Notes under the pieces: generated by a model | Told to the model about the DNA's origin: nothing | The model's database searches: none | Seen by the model: the letters and a program-made list of their open reading frames with translations, nothing else | In this document: positions 1 to 4,919 of the stretch, in pieces | Layout: every line of letters starts with the position of its first letter | How positions within the stretch are numbered: position 1 is the first letter of the stretch | Assembly: GCA_964579845.1 (NCBI GenBank) | Contig: CAZOHC010000033.1 | Location: 1 to 12,388 of the forward strand | Reading direction: 5' to 3' | DNA length: 12,388 bases | DNA from: CAZOHC01 sp964579845 | Lineage (GTDB): Bacteria > Patescibacteriota > Microgenomatia > Levybacterales > UBA12049 | Program-made: the position numbers and the translations under genes

Positions 1-291
1 ATTCTAGTAATGCTACTATGGATATGGCAAGTCAAACTGTTTTGGTTCGATAGTAGTCTATCTTATCTTTTAGGGCTATTTTTTCTTGCATTATGTCCCA
101 TATTATTAATCATAAATTTTGAAAATAGTGCTGAGAGGTCTGCAAATTTAGCATATATTTTTCTTATCCTTGGAACTGCACATGGACTTCTTGAGATGTT
201 TGGAAAAACAAACTCAAAAATTAACTATGAAGCATTTTTATCTGAAAATTATTCGCAAATTAAACTTCATTTGAACAGAATTAAAAAATAA
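1..291 (+). CDS. C-terminal end of a membrane protein, probably a GT-C-type glycosyltransferase (5' end outside window)
   Basis: The reading frame is open from base 1 (Ile-Leu-Val, then Met at 10) to a TAA at 289-291, so the gene most likely begins upstream and only its last 96 or so residues are seen. Two hydrophobic stretches are visible, around SYLLGLFFLALCPILLII and ANLAYIFLILGTAHGLL, followed by a lysine-rich hydrophilic tail ending KLHLNRIKK, as expected of a polytopic membrane protein that ends in the cytoplasm. The segment FENSAERSANLAYIFLILGT aligns with MEDFAEKSAIWVYMFLLIGT of the broken gene just downstream (A-E-K/R-S-A, Y-x-F-L, G-T, G-L-x-E), so the two are tandem paralogues. The GT-C assignment is borrowed from the N-terminal part of that paralogue and is inference. 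A short independent membrane protein starting at the ATG at base 10 is possible but less likely. Confidence 0.5.
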   Translation: MLVMLLWIWQVKLFWFDSSLSYLLGLFFLALCPILLIINFENSAERSANLAYIFLILGTAHGLLEMFGKTNSKINYEAFLSENYSQIKLHLNRIKK

Positions 292-304
292 GAAGTTCAT
301 CGCT

Positions 305-721
305 ATGAGAATAGTAAGAATGTTGTATTTTTATAGGGTATCTATCAGAGAAATTACTTTCTAGTATAACCTACTTTCGAAGTCGAAAACACCTTATATC
401 TCTGCCTCTGCTGATAGTGATTTCGCTTTTTCTTCACTTTGAGAATTCACTGAGCTTTGTGTTTGGCGATGATTATAATAGCTTTGTCAGAGCTTATTTC
501 ATGGAGCAGGGAAGAGGGCTCTATGCTAAGATATTATTCTCTTCATATGTATGATATTTCTTTTACTTAGAATGGAAGACTTTGCAGAGAAATCAGCAAT
601 CTGGGTCTATATGTTTCTGCTTATAGGCACAATTCAGGGACTCGTTGAGTATAAAATTGGTAGGTATTCTAAGTATGACTATAAGCATGTCTTACCTCGC
701 CTAATGATGAAAGAAAAATAA
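305..721 (+). pseudogene. Broken GT-C-type membrane glycosyltransferase: N-terminus joined out of frame to C-terminus, middle missing
   Basis: No single long frame covers this stretch, but pieces of one protein can be read in order. A possible start at 305 gives MRIVRMLYFYRVSIREITF and stops at 362-364. A second frame, open from 318 to the TGA at 552-554, encodes a basic segment (FRSRKH), a hydrophobic helix (LISLPLLIVISLFL), then FENSLSFVFGDDYNSFVRAY and GRGLYAKILFSSY. The first frame, again open from 530, encodes MIFLLLRMEDFAEKSAIWVY, continues through FLLIGTIQGLVE and ends MMKEK with TAA at 719-721. The GDD after the first membrane helix followed by G-x-G-x-Y is the usual look of the first outer loop of GT-C enzymes. 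The last piece matches the C-terminal end of the preceding gene. A family member of several hundred residues has therefore been reduced to about 140 codons with one or two frameshifts. The order of events and the exact start are inference. Confidence 0.6.
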
Positions 722-736
722 CACAGGTAAGCTCAT

Positions 737-760
737 TAATATGATAAAATAATCATATTA
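737..760 (+). promoter_or_regulatory. Extended -10 promoter motif inside a perfect hairpin abutting the start codon (possible leaderless start)
   Basis: TAATATGAT (737-745) and ATCATATTA (752-760) form a perfect 9-bp inverted repeat with a 6-base loop. The last base of the right arm is the A of the ATG at 760. The sequence TGATAAAAT at 742-750 fits an extended -10 element (TGn plus TAAAAT, one mismatch to TATAAT). Transcription from it would begin about 7 bases on, at roughly 757-760, giving a leader of 0-3 bases. There is no Shine-Dalgarno sequence ahead of the ATG. No convincing -35 box is seen near 722-727, which an extended -10 can do without. The hairpin could instead be an operator. It is the first promoter-like signal after the pseudogene, so it may drive the GT genes that follow. 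Confidence 0.4.
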
Positions 761-1695
761 TGTTGAGTATTGTCGTTCCGGTTTTTAATGAAGAGGAAAG
801 CCTTCTGGTTTTTTATGATGAGCTGACGAAAGAGCTGAAAAAGATAGGTGGGCGTTATGAGATCGTTTTTATAGATGATGGCTCAACAGATACCTCTCTC
901 GAGTTATTAAAAGGTCTCGAGAAAAAAGATAACCAGATCCGAATTTTCTCATTCCGTAAAAACTCCGGTAAAGCAGAAGCACTCAGCCTCGGTTTTCAAA
1001 AAGCAAATGGATCTATCGTGATCACGATGGATGCTGATCTGCAGGATCAGCCATCTGATATTCCGCTTTTCCTCGCAAAACATAAAGAAGATATCGATGT
1101 CGTCTGTGGCTGGCGTAAAAATCGCAAGGATACATCGAAAATGAAAATAATTTCACAGCTTTTTAACAAAGTAGTACACAAGGCTTTTGATGTTCCGGTT
1201 CATGACTATAACTGCGGTTTCAAACTTTACACATCAGAAGCTGCGAAAAGTCTCAACCTCTATGGCGGACAGCACCGCTTTATTCCGGCACTCATCGCTG
1301 AGGAAGGATTCAGTATCGGAGAAGTAGTCGTTCATCATGTGCCGAGACAGTTCGGGTACTCAAAGTACGGTTTTTCAAAAGTATTTAAGGATTTACCGGA
1401 TATGTTTTCTATGCTTTTTCTCCTGAAGTATCGAAAACGACCGCTTCATTTTTTCGGAACAGTCGGAGGTGGAAGTATGGTTATCGGTGCAGTAATTCTC
1501 TCGTATCTGGCGTTATATAAACTGTTTACAGGTGCTGCAATAGGAGGGAGACCGCTGCTGCTTTTCGGTGTTCTCTTCTTCCTCGCCGGGTTACAAATTT
1601 TCTTCACTGGTTTCATAGCCGAGCTGATCACGAACCAAACCCAGCGAGCTACTTCGTTTAGATTGAAATACGCCTCCAATGATAAGAAGGATTAG
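760..1695 (+). CDS. GT2 polyprenyl-phosphate glycosyltransferase, DPM1/GtrB-like, with C-terminal membrane helices
   Basis: This 311-residue protein is a family 2 glycosyltransferase of the dolichol/undecaprenyl-phosphate sugar synthase type. The N-terminal strand MLSIVVPVFNEE is followed by the nucleotide-binding IDDGSTD (38-44), the metal-binding DADLQDQ (91-97, DxD type) and the acceptor-side QHRF (171-174). The RQFGYSKYG segment (196-204) is also typical of this family. The last 80 or so residues contain two strong membrane helices (about 231-253 and 265-290), the GtrB-like arrangement, so it should sit on the inner face of the cytoplasmic membrane. Family members transfer a sugar from a nucleotide donor to a polyprenyl phosphate, and the product is the donor for GT-C enzymes. 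Such enzymes are encoded at 5774 and 8817, so a supplier role here is a reasonable inference. The sugar cannot be told. The start is the first ATG, directly on the hairpin, and no Shine-Dalgarno sequence is present. Confidence 0.9.
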   Translation: MLSIVVPVFNEEESLLVFYDELTKELKKIGGRYEIVFIDDGSTDTSLELLKGLEKKDNQIRIFSFRKNSGKAEALSLGFQKANGSIVITMDADLQDQPSDIPLFLAKHKEDIDVVCGWRKNRKDTSKMKIISQLFNKVVHKAFDVPVHDYNCGFKLYTSEAAKSLNLYGGQHRFIPALIAEEGFSIGEVVVHHVPRQFGYSKYGFSKVFKDLPDMFSMLFLLKYRKRPLHFFGTVGGGSMVIGAVILSYLALYKLFTGAAIGGRPLLLFGVLFFLAGLQIFFTGFIAELITNQTQRATSFRLKYASNDKKD

Positions 1696-1702
1696 GTGTT
1701 AG

Positions 1703-1813
1703 CAGCGTTATACGGTTACGATGCTCGTATCGTGAGTGGTTTATCGGTTACGAAAAGGACGATAGACTTAACCCAAGATCGATACGGGATTCGCTACCGT
1801 GATACGCCTCACG
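1703..1813. repeat. Intergenic structured repeat, copy R1
   Basis: The element fills the 129-base gap between the GT2 stop and the GT4-fragment start. CGTATCG (1726-1732) and CGATACG (1780-1786) are perfect inverted arms around a 47-base loop. Weaker complementarity extends outward: roughly 16 of 22 positions pair between about 1711-1732 and 1780-1801. GTATCGTGAG (1727-1736) recurs exactly in copies R2 and R3. CGGTTACG occurs twice (1713-1720 and 1745-1752), and a small CGTGA/TCACG hairpin lies at 1798-1813. No open frame or U-tract is present. The gap ends ACTAAACTATG, similar to the end of the gap after R2. Function unknown. Confidence 0.6.
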
Positions 1814-1824
1814 AAAACTAAACT

Positions 1825-2373
1825 ATGAAAATCGGTATTGATATCTCACAGACTGCGTATACAGGTACGGGAGTGGCAAATTACCTCACGAAATTGGTTG
1901 AACACCTTATCGCGGTTGATGAGCAGAATGAATATATCCTGTTCTATTCTTCTCTGCGAAGTGAATTTCAAATTTCTAATTTCAAATTTCTAATTTCTAA
2001 TGAAAGAGTGAAGATTAAACAGTTTAAATTTCCTCCGAAACTTCTTGAACTTCTCTGGAATAAGTTGCATATCATGCCTATTGAGACACTGATCGGTGAT
2101 GTCGATATCTTTATCACATCCGATTGGACTGAACCGCCTGCGAGAAAGGCGAAAAAAGTAACCGTTCTCTATGATCTCATCGTCTATAAATATCCTGAAG
2201 AAACCGATTCAGGCATTATCAAAACGCAAAAAAGAAAACTTGCCTGGGTGAAAAAAGAATCCGATTCAATCCTCTGTATCTCAGAAGCGACGAAAAAGGA
2301 CGCGGTGGAGATTCTCGAATTTGACGAGGCGAAGCTCCACGTTGTGTATCCAGGGTTTTCACTATCAACATAG
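1825..2373 (+). CDS. Truncated GT4 glycosyltransferase: N-terminal Rossmann domain only
   Basis: At 182 residues this is about half the usual GT4 length of 370-400. It begins MKIGIDISQTAYTGTGVANY, the glycine-rich acceptor-domain start of GT4 mannosyltransferase-like enzymes. It runs through DVDIFITSDWTEPP, VTVLYDLIVYKYPEE and SILCISEATKKD to VVYPG, then stops after FSLST. The neighbour at 2866 has the same order of motifs: DVFFTPSHYAP, ISIMDLAYLRFPE, IITISNSSKNDI, VVYPG. In it the C-terminal donor-binding domain, with GTLQPRKN and the EGFGLPVLE site, follows VVYPG directly. That whole domain is absent here, so the product should lack nucleotide-sugar binding and is probably inactive unless it pairs with another chain. 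The cut lies about 20 bases before the repeat array of the downstream mobile-looking element. An in-frame 7-base repeat encodes residues 47-59. No Shine-Dalgarno sequence is seen. Confidence 0.8.
   Translation: MKIGIDISQTAYTGTGVANYLTKLVEHLIAVDEQNEYILFYSSLRSEFQISNFKFLISNERVKIKQFKFPPKLLELLWNKLHIMPIETLIGDVDIFITSDWTEPPARKAKKVTVLYDLIVYKYPEETDSGIIKTQKRKLAWVKKESDSILCISEATKKDAVEILEFDEAKLHVVYPGFSLST
1965..1999. repeat. Five 7-base ATTTC(A/T)A units, in frame inside the GT4 fragment
   Basis: The units are ATTTCAA, ATTTCTA, ATTTCAA, ATTTCTA, ATTTCTA with no spacer. They encode about residues 47-59 (EFQISNFKFLISN). Five units are 35 bases, and the frame is kept with no stop. A close relative of the same repeat is found at 2961-2992 in the next GT4 gene, also near the N-terminus. 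Confidence 0.85.
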
Positions 2374-2395
2374 TATAAAGGGAGTGTGTGGACAG

Positions 2396-2856
2396 GTTAA
2401 AAAGTTAAAAGGTTAACGGGTTCACGAGTTTAGGAATAAGTATGAAAATTAGTGCTTTTACTGATCTTGATATTTGGAAATTGGGTATTGATGTTACAGT
2501 TGCTATTTATAAAATTACTAGGAATAATGAATTTAGAAAAGATTTTGGTCTCGTTGACCAGATAAGAAGAGCAATAGTGTCGGTAAGTTCTAACATAGCA
2601 GAAGGTTTTGAAAGGAATAACAATAATGAGTTTATTCAGTACTTAAGAGTTGCAAAAGGTTCAGCAGGAGAAGTCCGAACGCAATTGATCATTGCATTTA
2701 GGCTCGGATATATTTCACAGCAAGAATATAGTGAGCTTGAGGATAAACTTATTCTCCTTTCAAGTAAAATAGGAAACTTTCTCACATACCTCACTAAAAA
2801 AAAGAAAAGTAAAGAATTTACAACACGTTAACGTTTTAACCCGTTAACTTTTTAAC
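2396..2856. mobile_element. Element with inverted octamer-repeat ends carrying a four-helix-bundle (IVP/S23-like) gene
   Basis: The left end is an array of 8-base units at 2396-2435: GTTAAAAA, GTTAAAAG, GTTAACGG, GTTCACGA, GTTTAGGA. The right end, read on the opposite strand from 2856 back to 2825, is GTTAAAAA, GTTAACGG, GTTAAAAC, GTTAACGT. The outermost 13 bases are perfectly inverted (2396-2408 against 2844-2856), and complementarity continues imperfectly for about 20 more. The 461-base unit contains one gene, whose stop lies inside the right array. Proteins of this family were first described in intervening sequences of 23S rRNA genes, which also have complementary ends. Here the unit lies between a truncated GT4 gene and an intact one. 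No target-site duplication was recognised and no transposase is encoded, so mobility is inference. Confidence 0.6.
2442..2831 (+). CDS. Four-helix-bundle protein, 23S rRNA intervening-sequence (S23/IVP) family
   Basis: This 129-residue protein matches the four-helix-bundle family (PF05635/TIGR02436-type) over its whole length. It has DLDIWKLGIDVTVAIYKITR in the first helix, GLVDQIRRAIVSVSSNIAEG across residues 36-55, and the conserved AKGSAGEVRTQL at 71-82 followed by a predicted last helix. The family was named from open frames inside 23S rRNA intervening sequences. A Coxiella member is known to assemble as a pentamer. The biochemical role is not established. The short basic tail (KKKKSKEF) could bind nucleic acid, which is speculation. 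Composition is more AT-rich than the flanking GT genes. The gene sits inside inverted octamer arrays and interrupts a glycosyltransferase series, so it is probably a passenger of the element and not part of glycan synthesis. The start is the only ATG that gives the full first helix; AGGAATAAG lies just upstream. Confidence 0.88.
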   Translation: MKISAFTDLDIWKLGIDVTVAIYKITRNNEFRKDFGLVDQIRRAIVSVSSNIAEGFERNNNNEFIQYLRVAKGSAGEVRTQLIIAFRLGYISQQEYSELEDKLILLSSKIGNFLTYLTKKKKSKEFTTR

Positions 2857-2865
2857 TAAATACTT

Positions 2866-4056
2866 ATGATAAAAATCGGTATCGATGGAAATGAGGCAAA
2901 TACAGGGAAGAATGTAGGAATTGGGGAGTTTGCTTCAGAATTGCTGTCGCAATTCGAGAAATTTCAAATTTCAAATTTCAAATTTCAAATTTTCTTAAAA
3001 AGTATTCCGATTGATAATCTGCCTGCGGAGCGGGAGGGGTGGAAATATTTTGTTTTCGGACCGAAAAAACTTTGGACGCAGATTGCTCTTCCGATGAAAT
3101 TGTTTTCGATGAGGAAAAAACCTGATGTTTTCTTCACTCCTTCACATTATGCACCCCGATTTTCACCGGTTCCGACTGTTATATCTATCATGGATCTCGC
3201 GTATCTTCGCTTTCCTGAGTATTTCGCAAAGCGAGACCTTAAACAGTTGACGAGCTGGACTGAGTATTCGGTCAAAAAAGCTGCTCATATCATTACCATC
3301 AGTAACTCATCAAAAAATGATATAATCAAGCTATACGGTGTGCCTGAGTCAAAGGTAAGTGTCGTGTATCCAGGTATCAAGCAGATAACATCGCTTGAAC
3401 CGCACATTTACGGTATGAATGAACTTATCAGCAAATATCATATCTCTGAAAACTATATCCTCTCCGTCGGTACCCTCCAGCCCCGAAAAAATACAGCAAG
3501 ACTGATTGAGGCATTCGCGAAAGTTGTAAAGCTTTATTCTTCGAGCGAAGCAAAGCGTAGTCGAGAAGCATCACGAGCTGATAGTTCTCGACTGCGCTCG
3601 AACAATAATTTGGAGCTTGTTATTGTGGGGAAGAAGGGGTGGCTGTATGAGGAGATTCTAAGTGCACCTGAGAAATTCGGTGTCGCAGATCGGGTAAAGT
3701 TTCTCGATTTTGTTCCAGATGATGATCTGGCAGAACTGTATAAGAACGCGCAGTTTTATGTCCTTCCGAGTCTGTATGAAGGATTCGGATTGCCTGTGCT
3801 TGAGGCAATGAAATATGACTGTCCTGTTATCACCAGCGATATCTCGAGTCTACCTGAAGCAGCAGGCGATGCAGCACTGTATGTGAATCCTGAAAGTGTT
3901 GATGATATCGCAGCCAAGATGGGAAAACTGCTTGAAGATAAAAAGCTCAGACAGGATTTGATCAAAAAAGGTCGCGAGCAAATTAAAAAATTCAGTTGGG
4001 AAAAATCTGCCAAGGAGACACTTGAGATACTTAAAATGGTAGGGGATAAGAGTTAA
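2866..4056 (+). CDS. GT4 glycosyltransferase (mannosyltransferase-like, group 1), full length
   Basis: This 396-residue protein has the two Rossmann-like domains of GT4. Domain 1 opens MIKIGIDGNEANTGKNVGIG and includes DVFFTPSHYAP and VVYPG (166-170). Domain 2 carries GTLQPRKN (202-209), VIVGKKGWLYEE (252-263) and the donor site E305-GFGLPVL-E313 (Ex7E), then FSWEKSAKETL at the C-terminus. It should be a retaining, cytoplasmic or membrane-associated enzyme using a nucleotide sugar. GKKGWLYEE is typical of mannosyltransferase-like members, but the donor is not certain. Two inserts are odd. A 7-base repeat encodes residues 32-43, and a palindromic insert encodes residues 225-246 (SSSEAKRSREASRAD onward), between the domain 2 helix IEAFAKVV and the strand LELVIVG where a short loop is normal. 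Both keep the frame. The ATG follows the right end of the four-helix-bundle element by 9 bases, with no Shine-Dalgarno sequence, so the element may supply its upstream region. Confidence 0.9.
   Translation: MIKIGIDGNEANTGKNVGIGEFASELLSQFEKFQISNFKFQIFLKSIPIDNLPAEREGWKYFVFGPKKLWTQIALPMKLFSMRKKPDVFFTPSHYAPRFSPVPTVISIMDLAYLRFPEYFAKRDLKQLTSWTEYSVKKAAHIITISNSSKNDIIKLYGVPESKVSVVYPGIKQITSLEPHIYGMNELISKYHISENYILSVGTLQPRKNTARLIEAFAKVVKLYSSSEAKRSREASRADSSRLRSNNNLELVIVGKKGWLYEEILSAPEKFGVADRVKFLDFVPDDDLAELYKNAQFYVLPSLYEGFGLPVLEAMKYDCPVITSDISSLPEAAGDAALYVNPESVDDIAAKMGKLLEDKKLRQDLIKKGREQIKKFSWEKSAKETLEILKMVGDKS
2961..2992. repeat. Four and a half ATTTCAA units, in frame inside the full-length GT4 gene
   Basis: ATTTCAA is repeated four times without change, followed by ATTT. 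It encodes KFQISNFKFQIF at about residues 32-43, where GT4 enzymes normally have the end of the first helix and the second beta strand. Because three 7-base units are 21 bases, the repeat reads as a 7-residue period. It is the same family as the 1965-1999 repeat. Confidence 0.85.
3540..3602. repeat. Palindromic element inserted in frame in the GT4 coding sequence
   Basis: The right arm TTCTCGACTGCGCTCGAA (3585-3602) is complementary to two blocks on the left: TTCGAGCG (3540-3547) and AGTCGAGAA (3559-3567). An inner stem of about 13 bp (3555-3567 with 3585-3597, one G-T pair) closes a 17-base loop. The insert encodes residues 225-246 of the GT4 enzyme, rich in Ser, Arg and Ala, at a predicted surface loop. 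It resembles in concept the in-frame palindromic elements of Rickettsia (RPE), with no sequence identity claimed. Confidence 0.75.
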
Positions 4057-4058
4057 TC

Positions 4059-4152
4059 GGTATCGATGCTCGCAATGCCACCCGTAGGATGGTATCGTGA
4101 GGAGGTATTCGTTTATCGTAAAAACCGTTTGACGCAACCTTTTTCGATACCA
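4059..4152. repeat. Intergenic structured repeat, copy R2
   Basis: The copy starts three bases after the GT4 stop. TGGTATCG (4090-4097) and CGATACCA (4145-4152) are 8-bp inverted arms around a 47-base loop, the same loop length as R1. GTATCGTGAG (4092-4101) is identical in R1 and R3, and R2 and R3 share one further G. GGTATCG is also present at 4059-4065. Its outer left arm contains the left half of the 26-bp repeat that flanks the acetyltransferase. The rest of the gap to 4182 contains AGCTTCGAAAC, which reappears almost unchanged after R3. No coding potential or terminator-type U-tract was found. Confidence 0.6.
4072..4097 (+). repeat. Left arm of perfect 26-bp inverted repeat flanking the acetyltransferase gene
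   Basis: Bases 4072-4097 (beginning GCAATGCCACCC and ending ATGGTATCG) are the exact reverse complement of 4821-4846. Adjacent bases 4066-4071 (ATGCTC) continue the match with two mismatches against 4847-4852. The arm is 85 bases upstream of the acetyltransferase ATG. Confidence 0.9.
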
Positions 4153-4182
4153 GCTTCGAAACCATAAGACGCTAAACTAACT

Positions 4183-4734
4183 ATGAAACGAGCTAAGAGG
4201 AGAATAAAAACTGTTTGGAAAGAATTTGTTGTGATGTTACTTCACTTCGTCGGTTGTGTTCCGTCACATTATGTCAGGCGATTTTTTTATCGTTTGGCAG
4301 GCATGAAGATAGGATCCGGTTCGACGATTCATACCCATGCGCGATTCTATGATCCGTCACATATTCGTATCGGTATAGATACTATTATCGGTGAAGGGGC
4401 TGTGCTCGATGGACGGGATGACTTAATCATCGGTGATCACGTTGATATCGCATCTGAGGTTATGATCTATAACGCGCAACACGATATCAATGATCGGAAT
4501 TTTAAGGCTGAGAATGATGAAGTTGAGATCGGAGACTATGTTTTCATCGGCCCTCGGGCGATTATTCTCCCCGGTGTGAAAATCGGAAAAGGTGCGATCG
4601 TCGGTGCAGGGGCCGTCGTGACGAAAGATGTCGAGGAATTTACTATCGTCGGAGGAGTTCCCGCAAAAGAAATCGGGAAACGCGATCTGAAAGATCCGGA
4701 TTATACATTAGGGCGCGCAGCGTGGTTCCGGTGA
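4183..4734 (+). CDS. Left-handed beta-helix (hexapeptide) O-acetyltransferase, WbbJ/maltose-acetyltransferase-like
   Basis: This 183-residue protein has hexapeptide repeats across most of its length: MKIGSGSTI, IRIGIDTIIGEGAVL, LIIGDHVDIASEVMI, VEIGDYVFIGPRAIILPGVKIGKGAIVGAGAVVTKDV. H100 in NAQHDIND, on the loop after a coil, corresponds to the catalytic histidine of the family. GGVPAK (157-162) is the usual end of the acetyl-CoA site. A basic N-terminus (KRAKRRIK) and a hydrophobic stretch (about 14-26) suggest membrane association. Family members acetylate a sugar hydroxyl or amine from acetyl-CoA in the cytoplasm, so a role in modifying the glycan made by the neighbouring GTs is likely. 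The substrate is unknown. The gene stands alone between elements R2 and R3 and is bracketed by a perfect 26-bp inverted repeat, which makes it look like a cassette. No Shine-Dalgarno sequence is present, and the start follows CTAAACTAACT. Confidence 0.9.
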   Translation: MKRAKRRIKTVWKEFVVMLLHFVGCVPSHYVRRFFYRLAGMKIGSGSTIHTHARFYDPSHIRIGIDTIIGEGAVLDGRDDLIIGDHVDIASEVMIYNAQHDINDRNFKAENDEVEIGDYVFIGPRAIILPGVKIGKGAIVGAGAVVTKDVEEFTIVGGVPAKEIGKRDLKDPDYTLGRAAWFR

Positions 4735-4745
4735 GTATGGTGAGG

Positions 4746-4852
4746 CGGCGAAAGGTGTCGAAACCCGTATCGTGAGGCGTTTGACAGTTACGTGTGTTGA
4801 CGAAAGTCGAAACCGTATTTCGATACCATCCTACGGGTGGCATTGCTAGCTT
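4746..4852. repeat. Intergenic structured repeat, copy R3
   Basis: The copy begins just after the acetyltransferase stop. GTATCG (4767-4772) and CGATAC (4821-4826) are inverted arms around a 48-base loop. GTATCGTGAGG (4767-4777) is identical to R2. The loop aligns with R1 and R2 in the forward direction. The left flank GGTGTCGAAACCC resembles the reverse complement of R2's right flank, and the right flank is the exact reverse complement of R2's left flank. The outer parts therefore look inverted relative to R2 while the centre does not. The 185-base gap otherwise contains an AT-rich stretch (4853-4919) without a convincing promoter. Confidence 0.6.
4821..4846 (-). repeat. Right arm of perfect 26-bp inverted repeat flanking the acetyltransferase gene
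   Basis: This is the exact reverse complement of 4072-4097. It lies 86 bases after the acetyltransferase stop and 73 bases before the next ATG. The two arms bound a 775-base segment. Confidence 0.9.
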
Positions 4853-4919
4853 CAAAACTATATAACATATGACGATATCAATGCTCTCAAACTCATAAAC
4901 ATTAACAAAGTTATTCCTC

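Noticed and set aside
4781..4826. Promoter using the perfect TTGACA at 4781-4786 in R3
   Set aside because: No -10-like hexamer lies 16-18 bases downstream. The similar TTGACG at 4129-4134 in R2 and at 4797-4802 in R3 also lack a good partner.
1696..4919. Integron attC sites as an explanation of R1-R3
   Set aside because: The layout of a gene followed by an imperfect palindrome is suggestive, and R1 contains ACTTAAC (1766-1772), which fits RYYYAAC. No matching GTTRRRY core is found at the proper end in any of the three, and no integrase is in the window.
4853..4919. Promoter around TATAAC (4861-4866) before the five-gene operon
   Set aside because: The only -35-like sequence (TTGCTA, 4843-4848) is 12 bases away, which is too close, and the region is simply AT-rich. 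A promoter here is likely in principle but cannot be placed.
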